NCBI GenBank assembly: GCA_001692895.1 | Contig: KV748176.1 | Coordinates: 5,051,092-5,115,091 of the forward strand | Source: Cenococcum geophilum 1.58 | Taxonomy: Eukaryota; Ascomycota; Dothideomycetes; Gloniales; Gloniaceae | Direction of reading: 5' to 3' | Length of the DNA: 64,000 nt | In this document: positions 1 through 10,800 of the stretch, one piece after another | Position numbering within the stretch: the first letter of the stretch is position 1 | How the letters are laid out: every line of letters starts with the position of its first letter | Translations under genes and position numbers: made by a program | Notes under the pieces: model-generated | Seen by the model: the letters and a program-made list of their open reading frames with translations, nothing else | Database searches by the model: none | What the model was told of the DNA's origin: nothing

Positions 1-1994
1 TATTTTGCGACATAAAATTCATAAAGGGAAATTTATCTCGACACTGTTACACAATTAAACTCAGACCCACGGTTTGACTTGAAAACCCCAGTCTTTCATG
101 GCCCATTTCGCAATTTAGGATTTGAAGCCCCAATTATTGCGCGCCTGTGAGGTTTCAGGTTGGTGGTGAGACATTCCTAATCTAGAACATCATAGGCTCT
201 CTATTGTATACACCATCTTGTCAACTCCGATTGAAAGCGCGTGTCGATCTTGGTGATCAAACGGCAGAATCTATACCTTTTGAAGTAATAAGCACGGCCA
301 TTTAAACGTATTTTTACCCACATTTGGGTACAAATGTACGCATTTTGGTTAGCGTGATCGACACACGCTTTCAACCGGATGCGCCAGGATGGTGTAGAAC
401 CCGGCGAACAGCTTGAAACCTTACTTTACTCCGTCTTCATTCATCGGCATCAGTAGGACTTCACCTACCCTTGCTAGGTGCACACACGCTCACATCAAAG
501 CACTTCAACACTGTTCCCAAAAGAAGTTAGGTATCCTCGCCATCCTGTTTCCTGCCCAAAGCATACCCAAAACGCTCACCGACAATTTACGCCAGCAAGC
601 CCACAGCGCCGATCGATCGTAGTGGAGCACACTCCGGCAACCACGCATCGGGGACATCCGCCTCGGCCCAGCGCGTCTCAGCCCCAGGTCACGCAGCCTC
701 ACACACGTAACGACTGGAACCTGCAAAACTCCCAGCCCAACTGAACCCCCTGTCACCAGACCCCGGTCTTAGATCCTCGCCTCCCAGGTCCAGGGCGCTG
801 GAAAGCCCCTGCAGTCGGGAGGGAGATACAAAGGGGGAGGGGTTCAGGTGGCCGGGTCGAACGCCGGCAGCAGAGACAACGGCGCGGAAGACGGGGTCTG
901 CGGAAAGTAAAAAGCTGGGCGGACGAGGGTGTGAGAGAGCGGGGATGAGGTTCAAGGTTTGGATATAGCGGATCACCCTTTAAGGCCAAGACGGAGTGTT
1001 TAGCTGAGAAGGTGGGGTAGGTAGCCACCTACGAGCAGCTAGCCGTGCCCGTGATTCAGAGACCGGCGTCCGCGGGGGAAGGGAGGGTGGGATGCTCAAA
1101 ATCGACCCGACCCAAGGGATTTCCCGCGTGCCATCGGGTGATGGGGACTTCAACGTGCTTGCAGCGTCTTGGGCAAGGTTAAACATGCCGGACCATGTAG
1201 GCCGGTTTTGCTGACTCGTTGGTACGCCGGTTATGTATTTCTGGAATAGCTTTCCGGTTGCGAGTGCCGAGATCCGGGTGGGCTGACTCGAAGGGTTTCG
1301 GGAGCAGATCCAGGCTTAGACGGCGGCATATGGCTTGCGGCCCGCTCGGGGATCATGTCTCTGCTGACTCGCAGCGCGGACTCTTCCTTCTCGAACGGCG
1401 ATCCTTTTTCCTTTTTTAAAAGGAATTTGATATTTCGTAGCACGTGGCGTCCGCGTCTTTGCATATTTAGCCTGAAATGAAATATGGCGTGCTTCAGATA
1501 TGCTCAAAGAGTTCCTTTAGGAATGGGCGAACTGATATGTGGACAGCAGCAGATCGATACCCATACACACCCTCTTGATTTGGTTTAGATACTTCCTGAT
1601 TGAGTTTAAAACCTTCCTAGTCAAGTCAAATGCATATGACGTTTCAACTAAATGTAGTAGGAATCAAAGCCAATCAATGGGGGTGTCTGTGCATCAATTG
1701 GAGGGTGTGCGAGTATCAATTAGGGGTGTCAACCTACTGTTGCCCTTGATATATTGGGACCTGACTTCGACTATCTCATTGGGTATATCCCGCGCCACTT
1801 TAAGTGACCATCATCGATTCAATAAGCCTCACGCCCAGAGACCGGATCTCGCCCTTGATCTCCATTCTTCAACAGGCTCAGCCGGTTGAACGCGGCTGCT
1901 ATGCAATCGGAGATCACCCCTTGGTCACGCCTTGGCGATTTCCCCATAGCCACTCACACCCAAGGAAGCCTTCACAACTTCTGCTCTATGCATC
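1..1994. other. Host-like intergenic DNA, no gene recognised
   Basis: Balanced composition with normal CpA and CpG, unlike the DNA right of 3.4 kb. Short open frames exist on both strands, but none shows a recognisable domain, a convincing splice structure or agreement between neighbouring frames, so I call no gene. Its right end is the 3' flank of the p25 gene. The only structure I can support is the inverted repeat at 209-396. Confidence 0.6.
209..396. repeat. MITE-like element with 41-bp imperfect terminal inverted repeats
   Basis: Positions 209-249 and 356-396 are inverted copies matching at 34 of 41 positions; the best block is GAAAGCG(C/T)GTGTCGATC. The 106 bp between them is non-coding. 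The outer ends begin and end with TA, so a TA target duplication as in Tc1/mariner MITEs is possible but cannot be proven from one copy. It could also be a chance or regulatory inverted repeat; the arm length argues against chance. Confidence 0.55.
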
Positions 1995-3154
1995 TTATTT
2001 GATAGCCCTTACCAATTCCCGCAGATCCCCGCCCTCTACCCATCCATTCCCCGCTCCACTGCTTGTGCCCAACCCACCGCTGCCAGCACCGCCCGCGCTA
2101 ACACCCCAACCTTCTCCGACTTCCCCGACCACGCGCGCGGGCCGCCCAGCTACCACGGAGCCGGATGGTATCACCATGTGAGCAGGTACGATTGTATTGG
2201 GAAGGATCTTGACGTTTTCTTTGATGATAGCGAAAGGCTGGATCACGACATTGGCGCCAACGTAGACATGGGAGGAGATGGAGATTGCCGAGATAGTGGT
2301 GCCAGGACCTGAGACAAACAATAGATCAGCGCCACTCATTTCTCTTGCTCATGGCAGATGCTGCATCTAGCTGAAAGAGATCGGAAGAACATGGCGCTTA
2401 ATAAAATGAAAGATGCAACAGGGCGAAATGATATACATGTTGCACGCGGTACATACCGATGAACACGTTGTCGCCCACTTTCATGGGGTAGTAGTGCACT
2501 GTCCCGCGGCTCACTCTGCTGGGCGGCTTGATCACGCAGCCGGTTGATATCACTGTACATCGCCCGATGCTTATAGAGGTAGGTGGGACATCCGGTCGTG
2601 AGGAGCCAGCGCTAGATTGGGGTAACGGACGTGTTGGGTGCAGGTCCCCGCGGAGATGAACGTCGGCTTGGATTACGGTTCGCCCGCCGAGTGTGATGTT
2701 TGCGGTTCCCGTTATGGCAGCACGGCGGGAGACTTTATTGCCTGAGTCCTGGACGAGAATGATTATTATGAAATGTTTCTCACGGGATGAATCTCGTTCT
2801 TAATTAGATGAAAGAGATAAGATATGCTGTGAAATTCTGCCAAGAGGTATAATAGTATCACTGACCCAAAACAGAATACAAGATGGTAAGAATACACCAT
2901 GAATAGGTTGAATGAAAAACAGTCGTTGACATGAACTAAAAGAGCGGTGGAAAGGTTTCATTGCTGCGAAAGTAAGGAAATGGTATATACATGCGGACAT
3001 GGTCATGAACTTGGCTTCTTCCACCTGATAATAACTGAAACAAAGGTTCAAAGTACGGAGATGCATAGAAGTGGTAAAGTATAGAGATTGATGTACATAC
3101 TGTCTCGATATATTCGCCTTTTGGGGCTGCCTTCCGTGTTGCTGGACGTGACAT
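1995..3154 (-). CDS. DCTN5: Dynactin subunit p25 (DCTN5), pointed-end complex
   Basis: Three exons on the minus strand: 3101-3154, 2457-2748 and 1995-2308. The introns (2749-3100, 352 bp; 2309-2456, 148 bp) both start GTATGT and end CAG; the second has a CTGAT branch-like site at 2325-2329. The joined frame is 660 bp, 219 residues, ending TAA at 1995-1997. It starts MSRPATRKAAPKGEYIET and continues DSGNKVSRRAAI, the p25 opening. Hexapeptide-type turns follow (GGRTVIQADVHLRGDL, KVGDNVFIGPGTTISA, SSHVYVGANVVIQPFAIIKE), then PSGSVVAGRPARVVGE. In the family these form a left-handed beta-helix. p25 sits with p27, p62 and Arp11 at the pointed end of the Arp1 filament and in fungi is needed for dynein to engage early endosomes. 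Residues about 50-70 form a Pro/Ser-rich loop, and the C-terminus is Gly-rich before GGDLRELVRAIK; both look like fungal additions. The Neurospora orthologue belongs, as I recall, to the ropy genes. No damage is seen. Confidence 0.93.
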
Positions 3155-3411
3155 GATGACAACGTTTGTGGTTGATGAGAATACAACACTATAATTTAGA
3201 TGGAGCTAAGGTTCATGGGTGCTGAAGACTGCTTGTTTAATAGATGGAATACTTGCTACGAAGTGCGCAGAAAAGTTATCTTATAATCAGACGCTCCGTG
3301 GTAGAATTTGGTTACGGGGCAGGGAAAGCACGTGCATACGGCTCCCTATCCCCCTTAAAATTTCCCTCGAGCGTCTGAGAGCTCACGGGCGTCGTTTTAG
3401 CTGTGACTAAA
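3155..3411 (-). promoter_or_regulatory. Upstream region of p25, with a CACGTG box
   Basis: About 257 bp separates the p25 start codon from the abrupt start of mutated repeat DNA. It keeps host-like composition and holds one CACGTG hexamer at 3329-3334, a site type bound by fungal bHLH factors, about 175 bp upstream of the ATG. No clear TATA box. That it is the promoter follows from position only. Confidence 0.4.
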
Positions 3412-4379
3412 TGTTTTAAATTTTAAATTTTGTCTATTTCTACGAGCTACGTCCTAACTATAATAATTGTAGTGGCCATGAAATCGGCCTCTGCACCTCC
3501 ACGCGGTGGAGCCCGGGAACCTAGCAGCTACTATTGGTGTTCCATTAGGATTATGCTAATAGACTATTAGAGCAAACGCAGAGACGTTACGTACGGCAGC
3601 GCATCGCGGGCGCTGCGACGTAGTAGTAATGGGAAAAAATTTCTTACTGGGAGAGTAAGCCCTAGCGGAGACTTAGGAATATAGCTACTACGTCTTAATA
3701 TACGTATTCGAGCCATTAAACCACGGCAATCTCTACCTCCGGCGACTCCTTCCTCCTATATGGTATAACTATATTATACGCGCAATCGAACCATATACAC
3801 CTCGCAGGTAGGAGGCCTATAATAAGCCTTTTATTCCCTATCCTACCTAACGGCCTAAACTTAGCCGCGCGGTATTTTATCTTCCTCTATATCTTTAGCT
3901 GGGTGTAAGGCATATTGCCCAGGTGTACGGTAGAGAGCAGGCAAGCCGAGCATGAGTCACAAGGAGAGCCGATGGAAGAGGACGATATGGTAATGAGGGT
4001 AGGCAATAGCCTCGTACAGAGACGAACTGATGAGGAGGGAAGGAGGGCTGCAAGCCCGAGGAGCTTATAAGGAGGTGCCAAGGGCTAGCCGAAGGCTAGC
4101 CTGGGCGGGCGTGCACCCGAGTAAGGGTTAAAAGATCCTTACACTGGGGATGTATATAGGGGACCTAGGTTAGGGCCCTAGGATAAAATACCTAGTTCTA
4201 TACTACATCCGTCCCGCTATCTATCTAGGGTAGAAATTATACTATAGGTAGGAAGACCGTAGGCAATGTATATACATATATATAAGGTAAAAGGGCAGGA
4301 TTATATTAATCTTATAGTATTCTTAACTTAAAGTAGAAGTATAGTATAAATAGTAAATAAGGTAAAATAGGTAATTAGG
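3412..4379. other. AT-rich mutated repeat DNA, family not identified
   Basis: From about 3412 the sequence becomes TpA-rich with few CpA. Patches keep CpG (about 3590-3630 and 3900-4130). A 64-codon minus frame at 3887-4081 gives no recognisable motif. GGCTAGCC occurs twice, three bases apart, near 4085-4103. Probably the remains of a transposon end lying next to the host gene, but I see no LTR, TIR or conserved domain. Confidence 0.4.
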
Positions 4380-5084
4380 ACACTCCCATACGGAAGTTAT
4401 AAGGGATATTATTGCAGTTACCTTGAGTTGCCCTTAGGACAACCCCTAGACGCCCCTTAAATGGTCGCCGGTTATATACTAAAGGTATATACCCGTAGTA
4501 TATAGTCTCTATAATCCTAAAGGCCTTACCTCCTTAAGGATTTGTCTCCTCTATAATCTATTTATTTCTACAATTATGCCTTATAGCCCCCTATCTATAA
4601 AGTCCCCTTATAGGAGTCTTAGAGTAGTAAACTAATGGTATTTTTCCCGTTAATATAGTACGGATACTATCTAAAAGTATTACCTCTTACGTCTCCCTTA
4701 GAGATTTTTTATACCTATATTATAGTATTAGTCTATATAAATATTAGGCTATAGAGACGTACTTACCATAACTAGCTTAGCGTAGGCGAGGCGCCTATAA
4801 AACATAGTCGCCCCGTACCAGAGAATAGTAGAATTTAGTTTTATAGTTCTCCTTTATTAAGAACTAGGTACTTATTACATTCCACTATTATTATTATATT
4901 GCTGTAAACCTTAAGGGCCTTAGTGCCCTAATAATAGACCTAAATAGGGACCGCATTAGATGTTAAATAGAATTAATAATAATAATTCTTTTAATAAAGT
5001 ACTTATCCTTACTATCTACTTTAACTAAAAGAGGAGAATTCTAGATCTATTTAGGCAAGGCGTTTAATATAGGGGTAGTGTTAC
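4380..5084 (-). mobile_element. Fragment of a gypsy (Ty3-like) pol 3' end
   Basis: On the minus strand, about 4970-5075 matches the linker leading into a chromodomain, and closely resembles 44720-44815 in the next gypsy layer (shared AATTCTTTTAATAAAGTACTTA and flanks). The remainder at lower coordinates would be the post-chromodomain tail. The piece is cut at 5084, where an LTR-like TGTTACGG sequence begins. Heavily decayed, many breaks; the oldest layer on this side because another element interrupts it. Confidence 0.5.
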
Positions 5085-5370
5085 GGAGTAAGTATAAGCG
5101 ACGATAATATATAGCAAAGTATATATTATTAAGCTATATATATAAACTGTATAATAAGATTAAGACGTTATATAAGGAAAAAAGTTAGGAAAATAAGAAG
5201 AAAGGGTATATATTATAAACTTGGTTACTTAGTTAATATATACATAAAGTAGAATAGGATTTAGGTGGTAGTACTAGCAGAACTTAGTAGGATTTAGTAG
5301 AACTTAGTAGAACTTAGTAAAATATAGTAGAATATAGTAGATTGCCGTCTTATAGTTAGTCTCTAGTTAC
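5085..5370 (-). repeat. Left part of a probable LTR of gypsy layer F, split by element C
   Basis: Starts TGTTACGG, the end motif shared by gypsy LTRs in this window, and resumes after element C at 44477, running to about 44512, where a pyrimidine tract (a polypurine tract on the minus strand) and gypsy sequence follow. That gives an LTR of roughly 320-340 bp. No second copy is seen, so its right boundary is uncertain. Confidence 0.45.
5278..5342 (+). repeat. Tandem 10-bp repeat (AGAACTTAGT type)
   Basis: Six or so tandem units of the form AGAACTTAGT/AGGATTTAGT/AAAATATAGT lie inside the F LTR. The units differ from each other only by transitions. Probably a repeat in the original LTR that was later mutated. 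Confidence 0.7.
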
Positions 5371-5583
5371 TATAACGGCGCTGTTGCACATTACCTGCCA
5401 AATTCTGCTATATTCTGCTAACCTGCGATTGGCTCGCCTAGAGCTAGCGCCTTAGCGACTTACCCTATATATTTGTTTACATCGGTCCTAGCGACCCCCT
5501 TTTTTCCTTCTTCTTAGCTTAGTATCTTTATAATACAGCATTCTATAAGCTTTAGTTTAGAAGCATTTGTATAAGCCGTAATA
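5371..5583 (+). repeat. 5' LTR of C
   Basis: 213 bp, TATAACGGCG... to ...GCCGTAATA; partner of 44259-44471. The canonical start is TGTAACGG, as kept in the 3' copy. Confidence 0.9.
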
Positions 5584-5815
5584 TTATACTAAGCTTACTC
5601 TACCCTGCCTGGGAAGGCCTTAATAATATCCTACCCTAAAAAGAAACTTTGTCTATAATAACGCATTAACGGGCTATACTTAGACACTAAAAAAACTCTA
5701 TACTGCCTGGGAAGGCCTAGATAATATCCTACCTTATAAGCTAGACAGGACTAGACCTATACCCTTAGAATTAAAACTAAAGCGTATAATACTAATAAAC
5801 CCTAAGAAGCTAACG

Positions 5816-7153
5816 ATGGCACCTAAAGTAAGCTTATTTAAGAGAGCTGCCTTTACCTAAGAGGAACCCAAGATCTAATTAGGATTAGAAATTAAAGATA
5901 ATAATAATATTATAGACGTACGTGAGCAGATTCGCGCCCTTACGGCCAGCTAGAAAGCCGATTATCTTAAAGTAAGAAATATATAAGAGACCTTATAAGA
6001 GATCCTAAAAAGCCTTACGGCCCTATAAAATAGCCTAGCTTTTTTTTCTAAAGCCCTAGCCGACCTATTTACTCTACTAAATATAATATACTAGGGAGTA
6101 TAGATATGATAATGAAGTAATTAAAGTCTATTAAGCTCCCTAACCCCTAACCACTATTTAATAGGATAGACCCTACCTTTAAGAATTAGAGGATTTAAGT
6201 ATAAGAAAAGCTCCGCGTTAATTATAACTATTTTCTTTCTAAAGAAGCTAAAATGCTCTACCTTTTTAGTTGAACTACTAGGGATGCCTGGCGGCACTTT
6301 TAAGCCAAGTTTAAGGATAATTCCCCTATCTGATATATATTTGTTAATAAGATAATATAGTACTTAGCGGCTATTTATATTAACCCAAATAAAGTACAGG
6401 ATGCCTATTATAACTATAATCGCCTAATAATAAAACTAAACTAACTCTTTACTAAAATTTAGACTTAATTTCTATACCTTATAGGAGAAGGCTAGGTTCC
6501 CCTTAAGAACTACTAATTAGACCTATATAATAAGCTAATAATCCGGCTATAAGAAAAAATTACTATAACCTTAGATAACCTACTAACCTATAAAAGACTT
6601 ATAGCTTATTACCTATTATTAGACTTAGAACTAAAGTAGATTAACGCCTACCCTAATTAGTAGAAGCGACTCCGTAATAATTGGCACTCACTAGCTATAC
6701 CTATAGGAGCTAGAGTAGGAAGATAAGTTATAACTACTCTTATACTAAAAGCGGTTATAACTATATACTAGCGAGCCTCGCCTAACTAGCTACGTACTAC
6801 GCTATTAACTAGTACTTATTATAATACTTTAATTAATCTTGCCTTAGCTATGTGCTATAACTATAATAAGGAGGATTATTTTATCTTGTTTTGCCTAGAG
6901 CTAAAGGATATAAGTAATATTAAGGAGATAGAGGAAGGAGAAACGTCCGATAAGTTGGGAAAAGAAAATCCCTAGAGAAAGACTCCCCCCTAGGGTACCC
7001 TATTAATCTTAAAGAGATTAATTTTAGTTAGTTAATGGGTGGAAAGTATTTTATAGTTCTATATATAGTATTTTAAAATAGATATAGAGTTAATATAACC
7101 GCTCTTATTAATACTAGAGTAAATAGCTTTGCCTTTATAAATACTGCCTATAT
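5816..7153 (+). pseudogene. C gag and start of protease (fossil)
   Basis: A frame beginning MAPKVSLFKRAAF at 5816 runs into a gag-like region with a CCHC-type zinc knuckle near 6850-6895 and then the aspartic protease start around 7090-7150, where B1 is inserted. Fossil with many breaks. Confidence 0.75.
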
Positions 7154-7312
7154 TATTACGGACGCTTTAAGTACGATGTTACGACTACTTGGAGGAAAGT
7201 TAAAGGAAGCTAGTTGGTTAATATAAGCACGGTTTAGGATGGAGCTGGTAGAACTATGTGATAAAGAATGGTAAGCGAGTTATATAATATGCTACGTATT
7301 AAACGAGAGGAA
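7154..7312 (+). repeat. 5' LTR of B1, first part
   Basis: Starts TATTACGG (TGTTACGG in the intact form seen at the start of the B2 LTR). Interrupted at 7312/13298 by element A, whose TSD AGGAA was taken from a GAGGAACGAGAGGAAC stretch in this LTR. Confidence 0.9.
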
Positions 7313-7539
7313 TGTTAGCGACTCAGTCAATCGAGACATAAGTACGGCAAAATGGTCGCGTAAGCCTGTACGATTGGATTGTCTATAAACGAGAATCTAA
7401 AGCTAAAGAAAGGAAAGGAGAAGAAGGGGAGCGCCGCTCGAAGCTATATACGATCTTCGCGTCACATGACCGCAATATGCGGCAATCTGTGGCAACTTGC
7501 CGGTGCGTAGTTCTGCCAAGTTCTGCCAGTGCCGTAATA
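7313..7539 (-). repeat. 3' LTR of A (element reads on minus)
   Basis: 227 bp, TGTTAGCGAC... to ...GCCGTAATA; partner of 13066-13292. Keeps more CpA and CpG than the element body. Confidence 0.92.
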
Positions 7540-7849
7540 TTACCCCCCCCTCTAAAAAAGCCTGCCCTTAGGCTTTGCTGCTAAAAGTCTTAGTAAGAGA
7601 ATCTAACTAATTAGATAACTTTAACCGCCAGTTAAAGTTCCTAAATATCTTAATACCTTATATAACTAAGAAATTTCTGGGGTATTTTTGTCCTTATGTT
7701 CTTCTAGTAGCTTATCGTCTTTATTATACTAGCATTCTATTTACTTATCTAGGTACTTTAGCGGTTTAGGTTTATTAGGGTAATAACTATAGAACTTTTA
7801 AAGTTTATAGGGGCTACCTATAAAGTTTTATATAGGGTACTAAGTGGGG

Positions 7850-10800
7850 TCTGGGTTATATCCTTTCCAACTAATATAATACTTTAACGTTCCCTTTATA
7901 AGTTTATAGGCTAATATTTCTTTAATTTCCCATTTATTATTATTGTTAACTTAAATTAGTAGGGGAGGTTCATTCTTTTGTCCGGGCAGTAGGTTATTTA
8001 TAGCTTTCTATAGCTTATCTAGTAAGAAGATAGGGTGGACTTTAATTAAGTTTGGGAGCTTAACCTTATATAAGTTGCTTACTTTATTAAGAATCTTATA
8101 CAGTTTTGCTATCTTATAGTCTAGCTTACGGCTAGGCCGTTCTATCTTTTAGTTTTTTATTATAACCTAGACTATATTGCCTATAGTAAAGTTAGGCTTA
8201 CGCCTATGCTTATTTACCTGCTGTTTTATTAATTTCTGGGCCTTTTCTAAGTTTATACGGGCTACTTTTTAGGCTTCTTTTAAGCGCTTAGCGTACTACT
8301 AGGCTTCCTTATAAGATAGTTTTTCGCGTATAGTCTAGGGCCTTTCTGGTCTTTCCTAGTTAAAGCTTATATAGGGTAGGTAACCCATTTCTAGTTAAAT
8401 AGGGGCAAATCCGGTAGAGTTATGGGGTAAGGTCGCTTAGGCGTAGTCTATTAAAGGTAATAGTTTAGCCTAGTTATTCTAAAAGTAGTTAACAAAAGGC
8501 CGAAGTCTCTAGTCTAAGTATTAATTTATAATCTCCGTTTAACCGTCTGTCTGGGGGTAATATACTATAAAAAGCTTTAGCTTAATGCCTAGGATCTAGG
8601 TAAACTTATTCTAAAAGGCTAATATAAACTATGGCTCGCGGTTAGATATAATAGTATCTAGTAGTCCATAAATTTAGTAGATATAGTAGATATATAATTA
8701 GGCTGCCTTTTTAGCATTAATATTTTTATAATAGGGAATTAAGAATAGGCGCTTGCTAAAGCGGTTAACTAGAATTATAACTATATTATATCCGTTACGG
8801 TTTAGAGGTAGCTTATAAAAGTCTATAAAGACATGTTACTAGGGGCGGTTGGGTATTAGAAGGGGTTTTAATAGTCCTAGGGTCTTATCTCGTGGGATTA
8901 TAGACCTACGGCAGTCGTTGTAGTTCTATATATAGCGGTTAATATCTATAACTATTNNNGGCTAGTAGTAGCGGTNNCNAATAATNCTACGGGTCTTATT
9001 CTTTCTAGGGTAGGCCGTAGAGACCTAGGTATGTGCTTTAGTAATAAGCTAAGCCCATAAGTTCTATTTCTTTACCACTACCAGCCGTTCCTAATACTTA
9101 AGTAATCTATTTTTAAGGGACTATAGGCTAGTAACGTTCTTTGCCTTTTTATAGTACTCCTGTAGAGAAGGGGCTGTATAGTTTATCTATAGTAATTTAT
9201 TAATTAAGTTAAGTCCTAAAGGGTTAATAGGATACATCTCGGCGCCTAAGGGGTTTATACTTAGTTCTGCCTATATCTAGGGGTTAAGGTGCTCTAGTTA
9301 TAATAGCGTCTAGGTCTATAATAAGATCTTCGCAGCTATATAGTTACCTAGGTCTTATTCGCGCCTAATAAGAGTATCCGCACGGTTCGTAGCGCCTAGT
9401 CTATATATAATTAAGAAGTTAAACTAAAATAGGACGTCTGCCTAGCGTGCCTGCCGGGCCGTAAGGGCCTTAGTTGTTATAAAGTATTCTAGGGCCTTAT
9501 AATCTAATACTACTTTAATAGGTTTAGGGGTCCCCTCTAGCTATATACGCTAGTGCTAAAAGCTAGAGATAATAGCCAGCATTTCTTTATTATGGATGTG
9601 GTAGTTTAGTTTAGTATTTATTATAGTCTTTAAATAGTATATAATAGGGTGCTATTCTCCATCCGGTTGCTTCTAGGAAAAAATATTAGCTATTACGCCG
9701 TCTAAGGCATTAGTTTTTAGTATTAAGGGCCGTTCTAGGTTAAAGTGGGTAAGTAGGGGGGCTAATACTAGCCGTTTTTTAAGCTTATTAAAGGCCTATA
9801 TATATATGGCGTTAAAGTAAAAGGGCTAGTCTTTTCTAGTAAGGCGGTTAAGAGGCCGGGTAATCCTGCTATAGTTCTTAATAAAGCGTTAGTAGAAGTT
9901 ATAGAAACCTAAAAATAATTATACCCCCTTTATGGTCTAAGGGGGCGTCTACTAGTTAATTACGGTTGTTTTCTCTAGGTTGGCTTTAATTCTGTCCGTG
10001 TTAATAATAAAACCTAAGTACTTTATACGCTTAATACTGAATTCTAACTTCTTAATATTAGCCTAGAGGCTAGCTTCGCGGAGCCGTTATAGGACTTTAT
10101 AGACATGCTCCTTATATTCTAGTTTATTTTCTAAATAGATTATAATATTATCTAAATAGGCTATATAGAAGTTATTAAGGTAGTTAAAGAGTATATTATT
10201 TATATACTGCTAGTATATAGCTAGTCCGTTAGTTAGTCTAAAAGGAAGTACCTTATATTTATACGTCCCGTAATAGGTCCGGAATATAGTAAGATCCTTA
10301 GACCTAGGGTCTATCCTAATTTAGTAAAAGGCCTGGCGGATATTAAGCTTTATAAAAACCTTAGCTCTACTTATTTAGGTAAGAGTTTTATTAAGTAAGG
10401 GCAGCGGGTAGCGGTCCTTGTGGGTTATATTATTTAGCTTATAATAGTTAATACAGAAGCGCAGTCCTCTATTTAGCTTTTTAATAAAGAGAATAGGTAA
10501 GTTAAAAGGGGCTTAGCTAGGCTTAATAAAGCCCTTATTTAGGTTGTCTATAAGGTACTACTTTATAGCCTATAATTCGGCAATAAACTATAGGTAGAGA
10601 GGGCTAAAGCTAAGGGTGCTTTCTTTATCTTACTTAATCTTAATCTTATAGTTATATAGTTGGTAGGGTAGAAGTATATTAGACGCTACCTTAGAGAATA
10701 TATCCTTAAATTTCCGGTGTTAATTAGGCAGTTTTTACTTTACTAGTTCTTTATCTATAAGCCCGCTTTCCTATCTACTAAGCTCGCTTTTCTTTTCCTT

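Noticed and set aside
413-1889. Several 60-116-codon frames left of p25
   Set aside because: They overlap on both strands, show no recognisable motif and do not join into a splice model.
2800-3189. 129-codon minus-strand frame overlapping the p25 start
   Set aside because: It lies mostly in the first p25 intron in another frame and has no domain; the spliced p25 model explains the region.
3887-4081. 64-codon minus-strand frame as a small host gene
   Set aside because: Sits in CpA-depleted DNA with no motif and no supporting neighbour; more likely a remnant of an unidentified repeat.
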